From GWE2-42-39 sp963662895 (GTDB taxonomy: Bacteria; Bacteroidota; Bacteroidia; Bacteroidales; Prolixibacteraceae): a DNA stretch of 64,000 nt. The stretch is taken from the NCBI GenBank assembly GCA_963662895.1, contig OY759982.1, positions 372,001-436,000 on the forward strand, given 5' to 3'. Within the stretch, counting starts at the first letter, position 1, and every line of letters begins with the position of its first letter. This document shows, piece by piece, positions 23,126-32,782 of this stretch. A program made the translations under genes and the position numbers. Below the pieces are notes generated by a model that ran no database searches, was not told the DNA's origin, and worked only from the letters and a program-made list of their open reading frames with translations.

Positions 23126-24043
23126 ATGAAAAGCAAATCCATACGCTACTACGGGGCAGCCTTACTGGCTATGTTCTTCTGGAGTTTTTCCTTTGTGTGG
23201 TTCAAAATTGCTTACCTGGCCTACCAACCCATGACGGTCATTCTGTTCCGTTTGTTTTTTGCAACCACTCTGTTATTCGCATTTGCAAAATTTACCGGGA
23301 AACTTCAGTCGGTAAAAAGGAAAGATTTGAAGACTTTTGTGATGCTCGCCTTTTTCGAGCCGTTCCTGTATTTTATGGGCGAGAGCTACGGGCTAATGTA
23401 CGTCTCTTCAACCGTGGCGGCGGTAATTGTAGCGACCATCCCGTTGATTACTCCCCTGGCTGCCTGGTATTTTTTCAGGGAAAAACTTTCGGGTGCCAAT
23501 ATAGCAGGATTGATTGTATCGTTCACCGGGGTCTGTCTGGTTGTTTTTACGCGGTCGTTTCAGTTTGCAGCCTCCCCGTTGGGCATTGCTCTTGAATTTC
23601 TAGCCGTTTTATCGACCATCGGGTTTACCGTTCTGTTAAAAAAACTGACTGCCGGTTACAATACGTTCACGATCCTGACTTACCAGAATTTGTTTGGAGC
23701 AATCATGTTTTTGCCTTTCTGGCTGTTATTGGAATCGGGTCATTTTGCAGATGCAGGTTTTAATCCTAAAGCATTTTTTGCAATAGTGAAACTGGCCTTG
23801 TTTGCATCGGCCATTGCTTTTATTTTTTTTACTTATGCAGTTAAAAACCTGGGAGTAAACCGGACCAATGTATTTATAAACCTGATACCGGTATTTGTGG
23901 CCATACTTGCCTTCTTTATTTTAGGAGACCGGCTCAGCCTGCAAAATATGATTGGCATCGGGATAACCATTGCCGGCCTGTTCCTTGCCCAAATCAAAAA
24001 ACGAAAACGAAAAAATGGAGAATATCCCGTATATCAGGCCTGA
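23126..24043 (+). CDS. EamA/DMT-family membrane transporter
   Basis: The 305-residue protein has about ten membrane segments in two EamA repeats: AALLAMFFWSFSFVWFKIAY opening repeat 1 and GIALEFLAVLSTIGFTVLLK opening repeat 2. It ends in a basic tail (QIKKRKRKNGEYP). The family exports or takes up small metabolites; the substrate is unknown. I start it at the ATG at 23126 because the 22 codons upstream lie in repeat DNA and begin with TTG. It overlaps the next gene by 29 bases, so the two are translationally coupled. Confidence 0.9.
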   Translation: MKSKSIRYYGAALLAMFFWSFSFVWFKIAYLAYQPMTVILFRLFFATTLLFAFAKFTGKLQSVKRKDLKTFVMLAFFEPFLYFMGESYGLMYVSSTVAAVIVATIPLITPLAAWYFFREKLSGANIAGLIVSFTGVCLVVFTRSFQFAASPLGIALEFLAVLSTIGFTVLLKKLTAGYNTFTILTYQNLFGAIMFLPFWLLLESGHFADAGFNPKAFFAIVKLALFASAIAFIFFTYAVKNLGVNRTNVFINLIPVFVAILAFFILGDRLSLQNMIGIGITIAGLFLAQIKKRKRKNGEYPVYQA

Positions 24044-24518
24044 AAAACTAAAGGAACTCACGGCTAACCGCAGACAGGAATTTGGGGCATTGGTTAAAAA
24101 GCTAAAAAAGAAGAAGCCCAAAAACCTTGATGATGTGGTACAAGGCTTGCACGACCAGGCTTTTCGACAGTTTGACTGCCTTGGTTGTGCCAACTGCTGC
24201 AGTACGATTAGCCCGATTGTTACCGTTAAGGATATTGAACGCCTGGCCAAATATTTGAAAATAAAAGCTGTTGACTTTATTGAGCAATACCTGTACCGCG
24301 ACGAAGACAACGACTATGTTTTTAAGGAAACCCCCTGTCCGTTTTTAATGCCTGATAATTCATGCATGGTATACGAACAGCGTCCCAAAGCCTGCCGCGA
24401 ATACCCGCATACCGACCGCAAGCGTTTTGTACAAATACTGAATTTGACCCATAAAAACTGTGAAGTTTGCCCGGTGGTTTATTGTATTACCGGAGAATTG
24501 GCGAAAAAAGAATGGTAA
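24015..24518 (+). CDS. YkgJ-family cysteine cluster protein
   Basis: The 167-residue soluble protein has the Zn/Fe-S type cysteine pattern FDCLGCANCCSTISP (near 53-62), then CPFLMPDNSCMVYEQRPKAC, REYPH, and C-x-x-C in NCEVCPVVYC. The pattern (C-x2-C-x2-C-C ... C ... C-x-Y-x2-R-P-x2-C) is diagnostic of the family, which is thought to bind a metal or iron-sulphur centre; no reaction is established. The ATG at 24015 lies inside the end of the transporter gene. Confidence 0.88.
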   Translation: MENIPYIRPEKLKELTANRRQEFGALVKKLKKKKPKNLDDVVQGLHDQAFRQFDCLGCANCCSTISPIVTVKDIERLAKYLKIKAVDFIEQYLYRDEDNDYVFKETPCPFLMPDNSCMVYEQRPKACREYPHTDRKRFVQILNLTHKNCEVCPVVYCITGELAKKEW

Positions 24519-24524
24519 GCCGGG

Positions 24525-24890
24525 AGCGGTTTTTTGAGGGAATTCAGGGATGTGTGCCGGGAAGAAAAAACCGTGAGGCGGGAGGAAGGATGACTTTGAC
24601 AAGACTTTTACTTCCTTTTGGTCGACTGCAAAAGGAAGGGCCCCGTCGGCCAGAGGCGAATACAAAAGAACAATGAACATTGTCAGGTTATTAAGAGAAC
24701 AAATAAAACACCGGGCACGGGAGGGGTACTTTAATCTTTTGTGGAGCATATTCTCTGATTTTTTAACGCTCACTCCAACGATTTTCTAAACGCTTTTTTC
24801 CCTAAGGCGGAAACAGCCCGGGCTTTGTTTTCTTTCCTAAAAAAATACTTCTCCCCCCGGCTTATCCTATAACGAATTCGGAATAATGTC
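24525..24890. repeat. Mosaic repeat, inverted copy D
   Basis: This is the reverse complement of the block at 13148-13290 (24525-24670) followed by the reverse complement of 13065-13147 and of 12720-12850. About 215 bases (12851-13064) present in the other copy are missing here. No gene is supported in 24519-24926. Confidence 0.8.
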
Positions 24891-24950
24891 TGTTATTGAA
24901 CCAAGTCAACAAAATATTTTCTTATTTTGAATGTTTTAAAAAGAAAAATA

Positions 24951-25751
24951 ATGGGCAGGACAATTCTTTTTTTAATGTTGATTTTTTTTAGTTTTTCAGC
25001 ATTTGCACAGCAGGACATCAACCAGACCGATGCACAGGGACACAAGCAGGGGTTTTGGCAGAAAAGGGATTCCACAGGAAAGTTGCTTTACGAAGGGATG
25101 TTCAAAAACGACCGTCCGGTAGGAGAAATGAAACGTTATCACCCGAACGGGGTGGTAAAAGCAATTCTTGTTTTTTCTGAAAAATCAGATTCTGCTTTAG
25201 TCCAAATTTTCGATAAAGAAGGAAAGTTAACAGCAAAAGGCTGGTATATCGGACAGAAAAAAGAGGGAGAATGGAGTAACTACACAGGAAGACGCCTTGT
25301 ATCAACCGAAAATTACACCAATGGAATAAAAAACGGTATTTCCAAACGTTTTTACCAGACCGGGGAATTACTTGACGAGACAAACTGGCTCGATAATGTA
25401 GAGGAAGGATTATACCGGGCTTACGACAAAAGCGGGAAAAAATATATCGAGTGCATGTACAAGAACGGAAAAAGAAATGGCTGGTACGTGAGTCTCTACC
25501 CCAATGGAGAAATGGAAATGGAAGCCTGTTATAAAAACAACCTTCGTGACAGTACGTGGAAATACTACGATGAAAAAGGACAGCTTCGTTACACGTTGAA
25601 ATACGACAAAGGTATATTAATAACCCCCGAGATACTAGACAGTATTCAGAAAATACAGTTTGATGAACTTGAAAGAAACAAGGGCAGGATGATTGATCCT
25701 GAAAAATATATGGCCGACCCGGAACAGTATATATTAAAAGGCCGGAATTAA
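24951..25751 (+). CDS. MORN-variant repeat protein (YwqK-like), exported
   Basis: The 266-residue protein starts MGRTILFLMLIFFSFSAFAQ, a clear signal peptide; an earlier in-frame ATG at 24927 would only lengthen the N-region. The body has six or so MORN_2/YwqK repeats, for example GLLYEGMFKNDRPVGEMKRY-like units (LLYEGMFKNDRPVGE), LTAKGWYIGQKKEGEW, YIECMYKNGKRNGWY and MEMEACYKNNLRDSTWKYY. Bacterial relatives are annotated as YwqK antitoxins, but most are extracytoplasmic repeat proteins without a demonstrated role. The gene stands alone. Confidence 0.85.
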   Translation: MGRTILFLMLIFFSFSAFAQQDINQTDAQGHKQGFWQKRDSTGKLLYEGMFKNDRPVGEMKRYHPNGVVKAILVFSEKSDSALVQIFDKEGKLTAKGWYIGQKKEGEWSNYTGRRLVSTENYTNGIKNGISKRFYQTGELLDETNWLDNVEEGLYRAYDKSGKKYIECMYKNGKRNGWYVSLYPNGEMEMEACYKNNLRDSTWKYYDEKGQLRYTLKYDKGILITPEILDSIQKIQFDELERNKGRMIDPEKYMADPEQYILKGRN

Positions 25752-25918
25752 CGATCCCGCAGGTCTCCTCCCTGGAGTCCCCGGTTAATCGTACTGCTTT
25801 CGCAACGTGTTTTATCTTGTTTTCCCACAGTTTCAGCCATTTTGATCTCGAAAGCCAAATATCTGCTATTCCCGGGGATAACAGTTTTAGCTGTTATTAG
25901 TTTAATTTCAGGAGTAAA

Positions 25919-27079
25919 TCAGGGTAGTGGGAGCTTTAACCAGATTGGCATATGGTCACTTACCTTGTGCTCAAACCGTGCAACAAACGATTCTTTTTCC
26001 TTTTTTGTTAATGTCCCAAAAGATTTGTGATTAATTGCCTGGCAAAACAATTCCGCAAAATTAAAAACCCCATAGTCCGGGCCTTCCGCATTTGTCCCCA
26101 TGGTACTGTTTTGGTCGAAAGCAGGCAGCCGGGTATCCTTAAAAAACAAACCGATCTGGTCATACCTCTGGTTCTGTAAGACATTGGATGTATATTGAAC
26201 AGTCAACGGGAAGTGTGGATCAAGGAACGGGAAATTTACATGAATCTTATTTCCAAGTTCACCATTGAAAGTCTTCATATACTTTTCAATCTCCGGAAAG
26301 TCTTCTACCGGATCATCAAAGTTGAGGTTCAGGTCTCCACACAACAGGAAATTCGGATAGTAGGTTTTCCTTTCCTGGCTTACGCGGCTGGTAATCCATT
26401 CCATCAGAGCTTCAAATTCCCTTTTCCGGTCTTGTGTTTCTCCATAGATCAAATGGGCATTAATTGCCATAAATAAGTAAGGCTCCGATCCGGCCTTACC
26501 GTTTATCCGGAAACTAACACAAAATGGCTGCCTGATAAAGGAAAGGAAGACTGGCATCGCAAAATCCGGTTTCGTCTTTCTTTTTCCTTTGAAATAGCTA
26601 TCCATCTTTTTATTATAATCAGCACTTGCCTTGTTGAACTTATCCAGGTTATTCAGAAGGATTTCAATAATCTTACTTCTGTCATACGTTACATCAGAAA
26701 CTACTTCCCCCCGGCTAACTACATTCCATTTGAAAATAAATGCCAACCGTTCACCAAGTCCCTGCGCCCCCGGAAAGGTCCCTGTCATATCCGAAATAAC
26801 CATCCCGTATTCATCACCAAGCCTGGAAAGTAGTTTTTTAATACCTTCCATGTTGTCCTGAACCTCCTGGATCGCCAGGAGGTCAAACTGTTTGCAGATC
26901 CTGGCCAGAAAATTCCAGGTAGCAGCATTCCTCTTTCTTACTGCCCCAAGCTTCCGGATATTAAACGAACCTATTAATACAGATCCTTCTGTTGGTTCCG
27001 GGAATCCATATTTTTTTGGATGGGTATTAAGTTCTGCATTGATTGCATCCCATTCCTGTGGAGTAAATTCTATAGCCAT
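25919..27079 (-). CDS. Endonuclease/exonuclease/phosphatase-family protein
   Basis: The 386-residue protein has the full EEP catalytic set: N40 in IGSFNIRK, E72 in LLAIQEVQD, NAHLIYG near 215, LLCGDLNLNF near 247, and SDHMPIW near 375 close to the C-terminus. There is no signal peptide, so it is cytoplasmic. Family members hydrolyse phosphodiester bonds in DNA, RNA, nucleotides or inositol phosphates; the substrate is unknown. The extra helical insert (NKASADYNKKMDSYFKGKRK) is not part of the core. It is transcribed alone. Confidence 0.85.
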   Translation of the reverse strand: MAIEFTPQEWDAINAELNTHPKKYGFPEPTEGSVLIGSFNIRKLGAVRKRNAATWNFLARICKQFDLLAIQEVQDNMEGIKKLLSRLGDEYGMVISDMTGTFPGAQGLGERLAFIFKWNVVSRGEVVSDVTYDRSKIIEILLNNLDKFNKASADYNKKMDSYFKGKRKTKPDFAMPVFLSFIRQPFCVSFRINGKAGSEPYLFMAINAHLIYGETQDRKREFEALMEWITSRVSQERKTYYPNFLLCGDLNLNFDDPVEDFPEIEKYMKTFNGELGNKIHVNFPFLDPHFPLTVQYTSNVLQNQRYDQIGLFFKDTRLPAFDQNSTMGTNAEGPDYGVFNFAELFCQAINHKSFGTLTKKEKESFVARFEHKVSDHMPIWLKLPLP

Positions 27080-27458
27080 CTGTTCCGTATTTTAGTTTGA
27101 AGTTGAATCCGTTTATCTGGTTAAAATCTATTTATTATATCAGGTAATTACCCCCTGAGTGCAATAATCAGCGAATTAGGATCACCTATTCCCATGTTTG
27201 AAATACCAAACCTGGATAGTTCTAGTTTAACAGATTCCTTCAAAATCAAAAAAAATGGCCTTCCTCCTAAATCTGTCGAAGTAGAAATAGGAAGTACAAA
27301 TTACTAATTGTTCTTCAAAAAATCAACAGCTATTGATATTAATTGGGTTAAAATGACCCGTTTATGACTGCTGTAAAATGTCCGGTTGTGGACTCCAAAA
27401 TAATCAGACTACCTACCCCTCTTAAAATTATTGCAACATACAAACTGTTTTCCTGCTC
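27080..27458. other. Intergenic region without supported gene
   Basis: A short plus-strand frame (ATG at about 27194, reading MFEIPNLDSSSLTDSFKIKK) of 37 codons ends near 27307 and may be a remnant, but nothing else supports it. The rest is A+T-rich upstream DNA of the sigma gene. Confidence 0.3.
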
Positions 27459-28094
27459 ATGATTCCTATATTTGTCGGGTCACAGATTATTGGGTTGAAG
27501 ACTATTCCGATAAATAACGACCAGAAATTGTTACTCAGGATACGAAACGGGGATCAGGTAGCATTTGAACTTGTTTTTTACAGGTACAAAGGGAAATTAT
27601 ATGATTTTATCCGGCGAAGCCTGCCAGCTGATGAAGATGCAGAAAGCATGGTACAGGATATTTTTACCAAACTTTGGATAAACAGGGAACGGTTAAACCC
27701 CTCCAGATCACTGAATTCTTTTTTATATACAATGGCACGCAATGAGGTGTTTGGTCAGCTTCGGAAAATGCTGGTCCGGCGCAAATACCTGGAAGAATTG
27801 AATTACACGATCAACGGATCAACAGAAATTGCAGAACAGCAATTCGAATATGATGAATTAAAAAAACTGGTGGCCCGGTTAATACAGACAATGCCGAAAA
27901 AACGAAAAAAAATATTCGAAATGAGCCGTAATGAAGGTTTAACTTACAAAGAAATAGCTGCGGATTTGGATATTAGCGAAAATACCGTAGACACTCAGAT
28001 CAGGAAAGCCCTGGCCTTCCTGAAAGAAAATCTGAAAAAACAAATGTCACTGTTCCTGTTTTTTGTTTCCTTCGGTAAAAAAAAACTCTCCTAA
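27459..28094 (+). CDS. ECF RNA polymerase sigma factor (PUL 2)
   Basis: Region 2 is FELVFYRYKGKLYDFIRRSL and DAESMVQDIFTKLWINRERL. Region 4 is TMPKKRKKIFEMSRNEGLTY and KEIAADLDISENTVDTQIRK. The end is a hydrophobic stretch, SLFLFFVSF. The frame can start at the ATG at 27459 (211 residues). However, a perfect TATATTTG element lies at 27467-27474, and a TTG at 27495 (KTIPINNDQ) would give a 199-residue protein like the other three sigma factors; the true start is open. The next genes are fecR, susC and susD. Confidence 0.9.
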   Translation: MIPIFVGSQIIGLKTIPINNDQKLLLRIRNGDQVAFELVFYRYKGKLYDFIRRSLPADEDAESMVQDIFTKLWINRERLNPSRSLNSFLYTMARNEVFGQLRKMLVRRKYLEELNYTINGSTEIAEQQFEYDELKKLVARLIQTMPKKRKKIFEMSRNEGLTYKEIAADLDISENTVDTQIRKALAFLKENLKKQMSLFLFFVSFGKKKLS

Positions 28095-28300
28095 AATTTG
28101 TATTGGGCAATTATTCTTTTTCAGACACCTAAAAAAGAAAAAAGCATTAATAATGCGAATTAATAGTTTGATGCCCGATTATTTCAGACTATTGCATTAA
28201 CAAAATTCAGTAATAGAAAAATTTTTTCTGAATTTTTTTCATCCCCTGATCACGGAACTATTCCTCTTACGCATATTACTGATTGAGAAAACACATTTCT

Positions 28301-29296
28301 ATGAATATTCCGGAGCATATAAAAGAAAAACTGGATCGTCTGTATGGCAACCATTTTCTGGGCGATGAAGAATTAAAAAGCCTTGAAAAATGGCTTGATC
28401 GGATTCAATCCGACCCGCGAACATATCAATGGCTTTCCTCCAACTGGGAACAGGCTAAAAATATCGATGCTGATATTTTGTTTGATGAGATCCGTCATCG
28501 TATTGCAAAATATGAAAAACAATCCATGGCCCGGCTACTACGACAGTGGGGCAGACGTGCACAACGTGCAGCCGCGATCCTTACCATACCACTCCTGCTT
28601 TTAAGCGTCTGGCTAATCACCGGCAGGCAGCACCAACCATCGGACATGGCGCTGGTAACAGCCAAAGGGGAACATACCCACGTATTTTTACCCGATGGCT
28701 CCGAAGTGTGGCTGAATGTCGATTCCAGACTGGAATATTCCACGGCATACAGTACTGACAACCGTCTGTTGAAACTAAAAGGAGAAGCCTTTTTTAAAGT
28801 AGCCAAAGGCAAAAAATTCCCGTTTATTGTCAATGCCTCCAATTTCAAGGTAAATGCAGTGGGTACCGAATTTAATATATCGGCTTATGCTGACGACCCC
28901 CGTGCCTCGATTTTCATGCAGGAAGGAATTGTTGATCTTCGCTATTCCCCGGAAGGGAAAAAAGAACAGAAATTCCGGATAAAAGCAGGCGATAATGCTA
29001 CGATTAATTCAACCCGGAAAGCAATCAATATAGATCATGCTGCTACCGCGATCAGTACAAAATGGATTGATGGTGAATTATCATTCCGGGATGAACCCAT
29101 AGGCCAGGTATTCCGGAAAACGGAACGTTGGTACGATGTAAAAATTAAATATAAATTGTCCGAATTTTCGGGTGAAACATTGACCGTCCATCTTAAAAAA
29201 GGAGAATCAATCAACCGCCTGTTCGAAATTATGGACCAGGCAATCGGTATAAATGTAAAACAAAACGGAAATACTTATGTAATCAGTAAAAAATAA
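28301..29296 (+). CDS. FecR-family anti-sigma factor (PUL 2)
   Basis: The 331-residue protein begins at the ATG at 28301 (MNIPEHIKEKL); a TTG six codons upstream is less likely. It has a cytoplasmic part to about 88, a membrane span (AAAILTIPLLLLSVWLI), FecR domain motifs VFLPDGSEVWLNVDSRLEY, GEAFFKVAKGKKFPF and GTEFNISAYADD, and a C-terminal DUF4974 region (WIDGELSFRDEPIGQVF). It should sequester the sigma factor encoded 206 bases upstream and read the STN domain of the SusC encoded 82 bases downstream. Confidence 0.93.
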   Translation: MNIPEHIKEKLDRLYGNHFLGDEELKSLEKWLDRIQSDPRTYQWLSSNWEQAKNIDADILFDEIRHRIAKYEKQSMARLLRQWGRRAQRAAAILTIPLLLLSVWLITGRQHQPSDMALVTAKGEHTHVFLPDGSEVWLNVDSRLEYSTAYSTDNRLLKLKGEAFFKVAKGKKFPFIVNASNFKVNAVGTEFNISAYADDPRASIFMQEGIVDLRYSPEGKKEQKFRIKAGDNATINSTRKAINIDHAATAISTKWIDGELSFRDEPIGQVFRKTERWYDVKIKYKLSEFSGETLTVHLKKGESINRLFEIMDQAIGINVKQNGNTYVISKK

Positions 29297-29340
29297 AAAA
29301 AGCAGGCAGCAATTGTTGGCACGATCCTGCCCGCCTTTTT
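29296..29340 (+). promoter_or_regulatory. Stem-loop between fecR and susC (PUL 2)
   Basis: AAAAAGCAGGCAG pairs imperfectly with CTGCCCGCCTTTTT, leaving a T run at its 3' side. It has the form of an attenuator immediately after the fecR stop. Confidence 0.5.
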
Positions 29341-29378
29341 AAATAGTGATTTTTTAAATTTTAAAATCTATCAAATGT

Positions 29379-32300
29379 ATGAAAAAAACGGTTGAAAATC
29401 CAACCAGGGAAAGTTGTTCCTGGTTGCGAAAATCATTAATGATTATGAAATTAACATTCTCTTTTATCCTGGTTTCCGTGATGCTGGTTTCTGCATCGGG
29501 ATACTCTCAGACCACCAGAATGAACCTGGATTACAAAAAAATTCCGCTTGGTCAGCTTTTGCAGCAGATTGAAGATCAAACGGATTACCGGTTTGCCTAT
29601 TCCAAATCGGGGCTTGACGCCAATGAGGAAGTAACGATTGATGTAAAAAATGCCACACTTGACGAGGTGCTGAAAATTATTTTGGACAAAAATCAGCTCA
29701 CGTACAACATTCTCGATCGTTACGTGGTGATCTCTGACAAATCTTTCCCCAATCAGGTAAACATGGCTCAACCACAAAAGATTTCCGGGAAAGTTACTGA
29801 TTCTTCCGGCGCTCCGCTTCCGGGAGTAACCGTAGTGGTAAAAAGCACTACAGATGGTATTATTACCAACGCTGATGGTAATTATACACTTCTTAAGGTC
29901 CCTGCCGATGCAACCCTGGTGTTTTCGTTCGTGGGAATGAAAATGCAGGAAATAGCAGTTGCTGGGAAGACTGAAATTAATGTGGTAATGCAGGAAGAGA
30001 CAGTAGGTATTGAAGAGGTAGTGGCTATTGGGTACGGTAGCCTACAGAAAAGCGATGTTACTTCTTCAATAAGTGAGGTCAATGTCGATCAATTAATTAA
30101 TCAGACAACGTCTTCACTGGATCAATCGCTACAGGGAATGATACCAGGCGTACAGGTTGAACAAACGACTGGTAACCCGGGAGGCAGTAGTTCAATTCGA
30201 ATTCGGGGAAGCAGTTCTGTCGGGGCAGGAAGCGACCCGTTATTTGTAATTGATGGAAATCCGATGCCTGAATCTTTTGATAAAAACCAAAATCCTCTTT
30301 CCTGGCTGAATGCAAACGATATTGAGTCAGTTACTATTTTGAAAGATGCTTCGTCTACAGCTATTTACGGATCCAGAGGATCTAATGGTGTAATTTTAAT
30401 AACCACAAAATCGGGGAAGGAAGGAAAAGCAAAGGTTAGCTTTAATGCAAGTATCGGAATACAGAATATTATGAAAGATTCCAAGCTGGATGTTATGAAT
30501 GCCCATGAATTTGCAACCTGGCGTTATGAGAATGCGCAAGATTATGCAGACTACTACGGAACAACGTTTGAAGTAGATGATGATTATGCAAACCCGGATG
30601 AGTATGGCGAAGGAACCGACTGGCAGCAAGAGTTATTGCAAACAGGAATTATTCAGGATTATAACGTAAGCGTTTCTTATGGTTCCCCAAAATTTAAAAG
30701 TTATTTTTCTGTCGGTTATTTAGACCAGAAGGGGGTTATAATGGAAACAAAATTTTCCCGTTTATCTATATTAGCCAGCTTCGATTATACCTCACCAACA
30801 AATTTCCTGCAAATGGGGATCAACCTGAACCCATCTATACAAAACTGGGGGCCTAATGCCGGAGGAGGACGTGGTTCTTCATGGGGACTTGCAGCGACAT
30901 TGAGCCCTTTAGTCCCGGTTCGTGATGAAGACGGGGAATATACCACTAACATTACCTCAGACGGAATGTTTGACAACGGGAACCCTGTTGTTGCCTTGAA
31001 AGAAACAACAGATAAAACAAGGAAGAATAATTTTCAGATACAGCCTTACCTGAAAATTAATGTTTTGAAAGGACTTTCATTAAAATCGAGCTTAAACATG
31101 CAATACTCGGATAATGCAACAACTTATTTCAATCCTTCTACTGTAGCAGGAATGATGTCTGCCCCTCCGGATGACGCTTATGGAACCTATACCACGGTAA
31201 AAAACAGAAACTGGATATTTGAGAACACCTTGAGTTACGATAAGCAAATAGAAGGCCACAAGTTTAATGCAATAGCCGGTTTAACAATGGAACATTACAA
31301 TTGGTCAAAAAGCTATCTCAAAGGAACTGGTTTTGCTGATGATGCCATCCGAACGCTGAATGCAGCAACAAGTTATACCGGTTATACAAATGAAGAAAAC
31401 TGGTCGATGGTTTCTTATTTGTCCCGTTTAAATTATTCCTATAAGAATAAATATCTATTGACGGGGACTCTAAGAAGTGATGGATGTTCAAGGTTTGGAT
31501 CGGATAACCGTTGGGGGGTATTCCCTTCCGGTTCTCTTGGCTGGTTCATTTCAAAAGAAAAATTTTTCCCGGAACTGAATTGGCTGGAGAATTTGAAACT
31601 AAGAATCAGCTATGGACTGACAGGAAACAATGGCATCGGAAATTATACCTATCAGGCCACTATTGCCAGTGACAACTATTGTTTTGGAGGTACCATTGTG
31701 AATGGTCGCGAACTTTCTTCGTTAAGTAATTCACAGTTGGGATGGGAAAAAACAAAAGAATTTGATGCAGGTATTAATCTGGACTTATTTAAAAACAGAT
31801 TAAGCATTGTTGCCGACTTTTATAACCGCTTAACGAACGATATGCTATGGAGTGTAAATATTCCAATTTCTTCAGGGTTCAGTTCCATGCAAAATAATAT
31901 CGGTAAATTAAGAAACAGGGGATTCGAATTTTCTTTTAGCTCGACAAACATATCAAAAGGTAATTTTATCTGGAAAACCGATTTTAATATCTCCTTTAAC
32001 AAAAATGAAGTATTGGATTTAGGTGATGTTCAAACAATTTATTCAAATTATTTCTACGACAACTATTGTAACATTACAGAGGTAGGAGCTCCAATGGCCC
32101 AATTCTATGGATATAAGTTTGTAAAGATTTTCCAGACACAGGAAGAAGTTGATGCAGCTCCACATTATAGCGGCCAGTTAGCTGGTTCGGCCCAATATGC
32201 AGATACCGATGGCAGCGAGTCTGTGGACGCATTGGATTGTACCGCTATTGGCGATCCTAACCCGAAATTTACAGGAGGAATGATAAACCGATTAAATTAT

Positions 32301-32756
32301 AAAAAATGGGATCTTATTTTGACCTTAAGTTTTGCAGGTGATTTTGATGTTTTGGCAATCGACCCGGAATCGACAACAAGAAACCTTGACGGCGTGTTTA
32401 ATGTTTTTAAAAATGTTAAAGATCGTTGGAGATCAGTAGATAATCCGGGAAATGGGAAGTATGCTACCTCGCTTTATAATACAGAAGAAGACCGTGCAAA
32501 TAATTCCCGTATGGTTTATGATGGGTCATTTTTAAAAATTCAAAATTTAAATATTGGCTATAACCTTTATAAAATCAAATATTTTGATTCCTGCAGAGTT
32601 TATTGCTCCGTTCAGAATTTGCATACATTTACTAAATTCCCGTATGGCAACCCTGAAGTGAATTATTACGGGAACAGTTCATTGTCACGAGGGGTAATGT
32701 GTTATGATTACCCTCTTGCACGCACGATTTCTCTTGGTGTAAATATTACATTTTAA
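29379..32756 (+). CDS. SusC-like TonB-dependent transporter with STN signalling domain (PUL 2)
   Basis: The 1125-residue protein has a signal region ending near SGYSQ, an STN domain (MNLDYKKIPLGQLLQQIEDQ, FAYSKSGLD), a carboxypeptidase-regulatory-like domain (ISGKVTDSSGAPLPGVTVVV), VGIEEVVAIGYG, a plug (SVTILKDASSTAIYGSRGSN) and a barrel ending ISLGVNITF. It is an outer-membrane, TonB-energised importer with signal-transducing N-terminus. The plug-proximal beta domain is nearly identical to those of the other three SusC proteins, while the barrel differs, consistent with a different ligand. Confidence 0.95.
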   Translation: MKKTVENPTRESCSWLRKSLMIMKLTFSFILVSVMLVSASGYSQTTRMNLDYKKIPLGQLLQQIEDQTDYRFAYSKSGLDANEEVTIDVKNATLDEVLKIILDKNQLTYNILDRYVVISDKSFPNQVNMAQPQKISGKVTDSSGAPLPGVTVVVKSTTDGIITNADGNYTLLKVPADATLVFSFVGMKMQEIAVAGKTEINVVMQEETVGIEEVVAIGYGSLQKSDVTSSISEVNVDQLINQTTSSLDQSLQGMIPGVQVEQTTGNPGGSSSIRIRGSSSVGAGSDPLFVIDGNPMPESFDKNQNPLSWLNANDIESVTILKDASSTAIYGSRGSNGVILITTKSGKEGKAKVSFNASIGIQNIMKDSKLDVMNAHEFATWRYENAQDYADYYGTTFEVDDDYANPDEYGEGTDWQQELLQTGIIQDYNVSVSYGSPKFKSYFSVGYLDQKGVIMETKFSRLSILASFDYTSPTNFLQMGINLNPSIQNWGPNAGGGRGSSWGLAATLSPLVPVRDEDGEYTTNITSDGMFDNGNPVVALKETTDKTRKNNFQIQPYLKINVLKGLSLKSSLNMQYSDNATTYFNPSTVAGMMSAPPDDAYGTYTTVKNRNWIFENTLSYDKQIEGHKFNAIAGLTMEHYNWSKSYLKGTGFADDAIRTLNAATSYTGYTNEENWSMVSYLSRLNYSYKNKYLLTGTLRSDGCSRFGSDNRWGVFPSGSLGWFISKEKFFPELNWLENLKLRISYGLTGNNGIGNYTYQATIASDNYCFGGTIVNGRELSSLSNSQLGWEKTKEFDAGINLDLFKNRLSIVADFYNRLTNDMLWSVNIPISSGFSSMQNNIGKLRNRGFEFSFSSTNISKGNFIWKTDFNISFNKNEVLDLGDVQTIYSNYFYDNYCNITEVGAPMAQFYGYKFVKIFQTQEEVDAAPHYSGQLAGSAQYADTDGSESVDALDCTAIGDPNPKFTGGMINRLNYKKWDLILTLSFAGDFDVLAIDPESTTRNLDGVFNVFKNVKDRWRSVDNPGNGKYATSLYNTEEDRANNSRMVYDGSFLKIQNLNIGYNLYKIKYFDSCRVYCSVQNLHTFTKFPYGNPEVNYYGNSSLSRGVMCYDYPLARTISLGVNITF

Positions 32757-32782
32757 ATGCGAACCTTTTATTTGATTACATT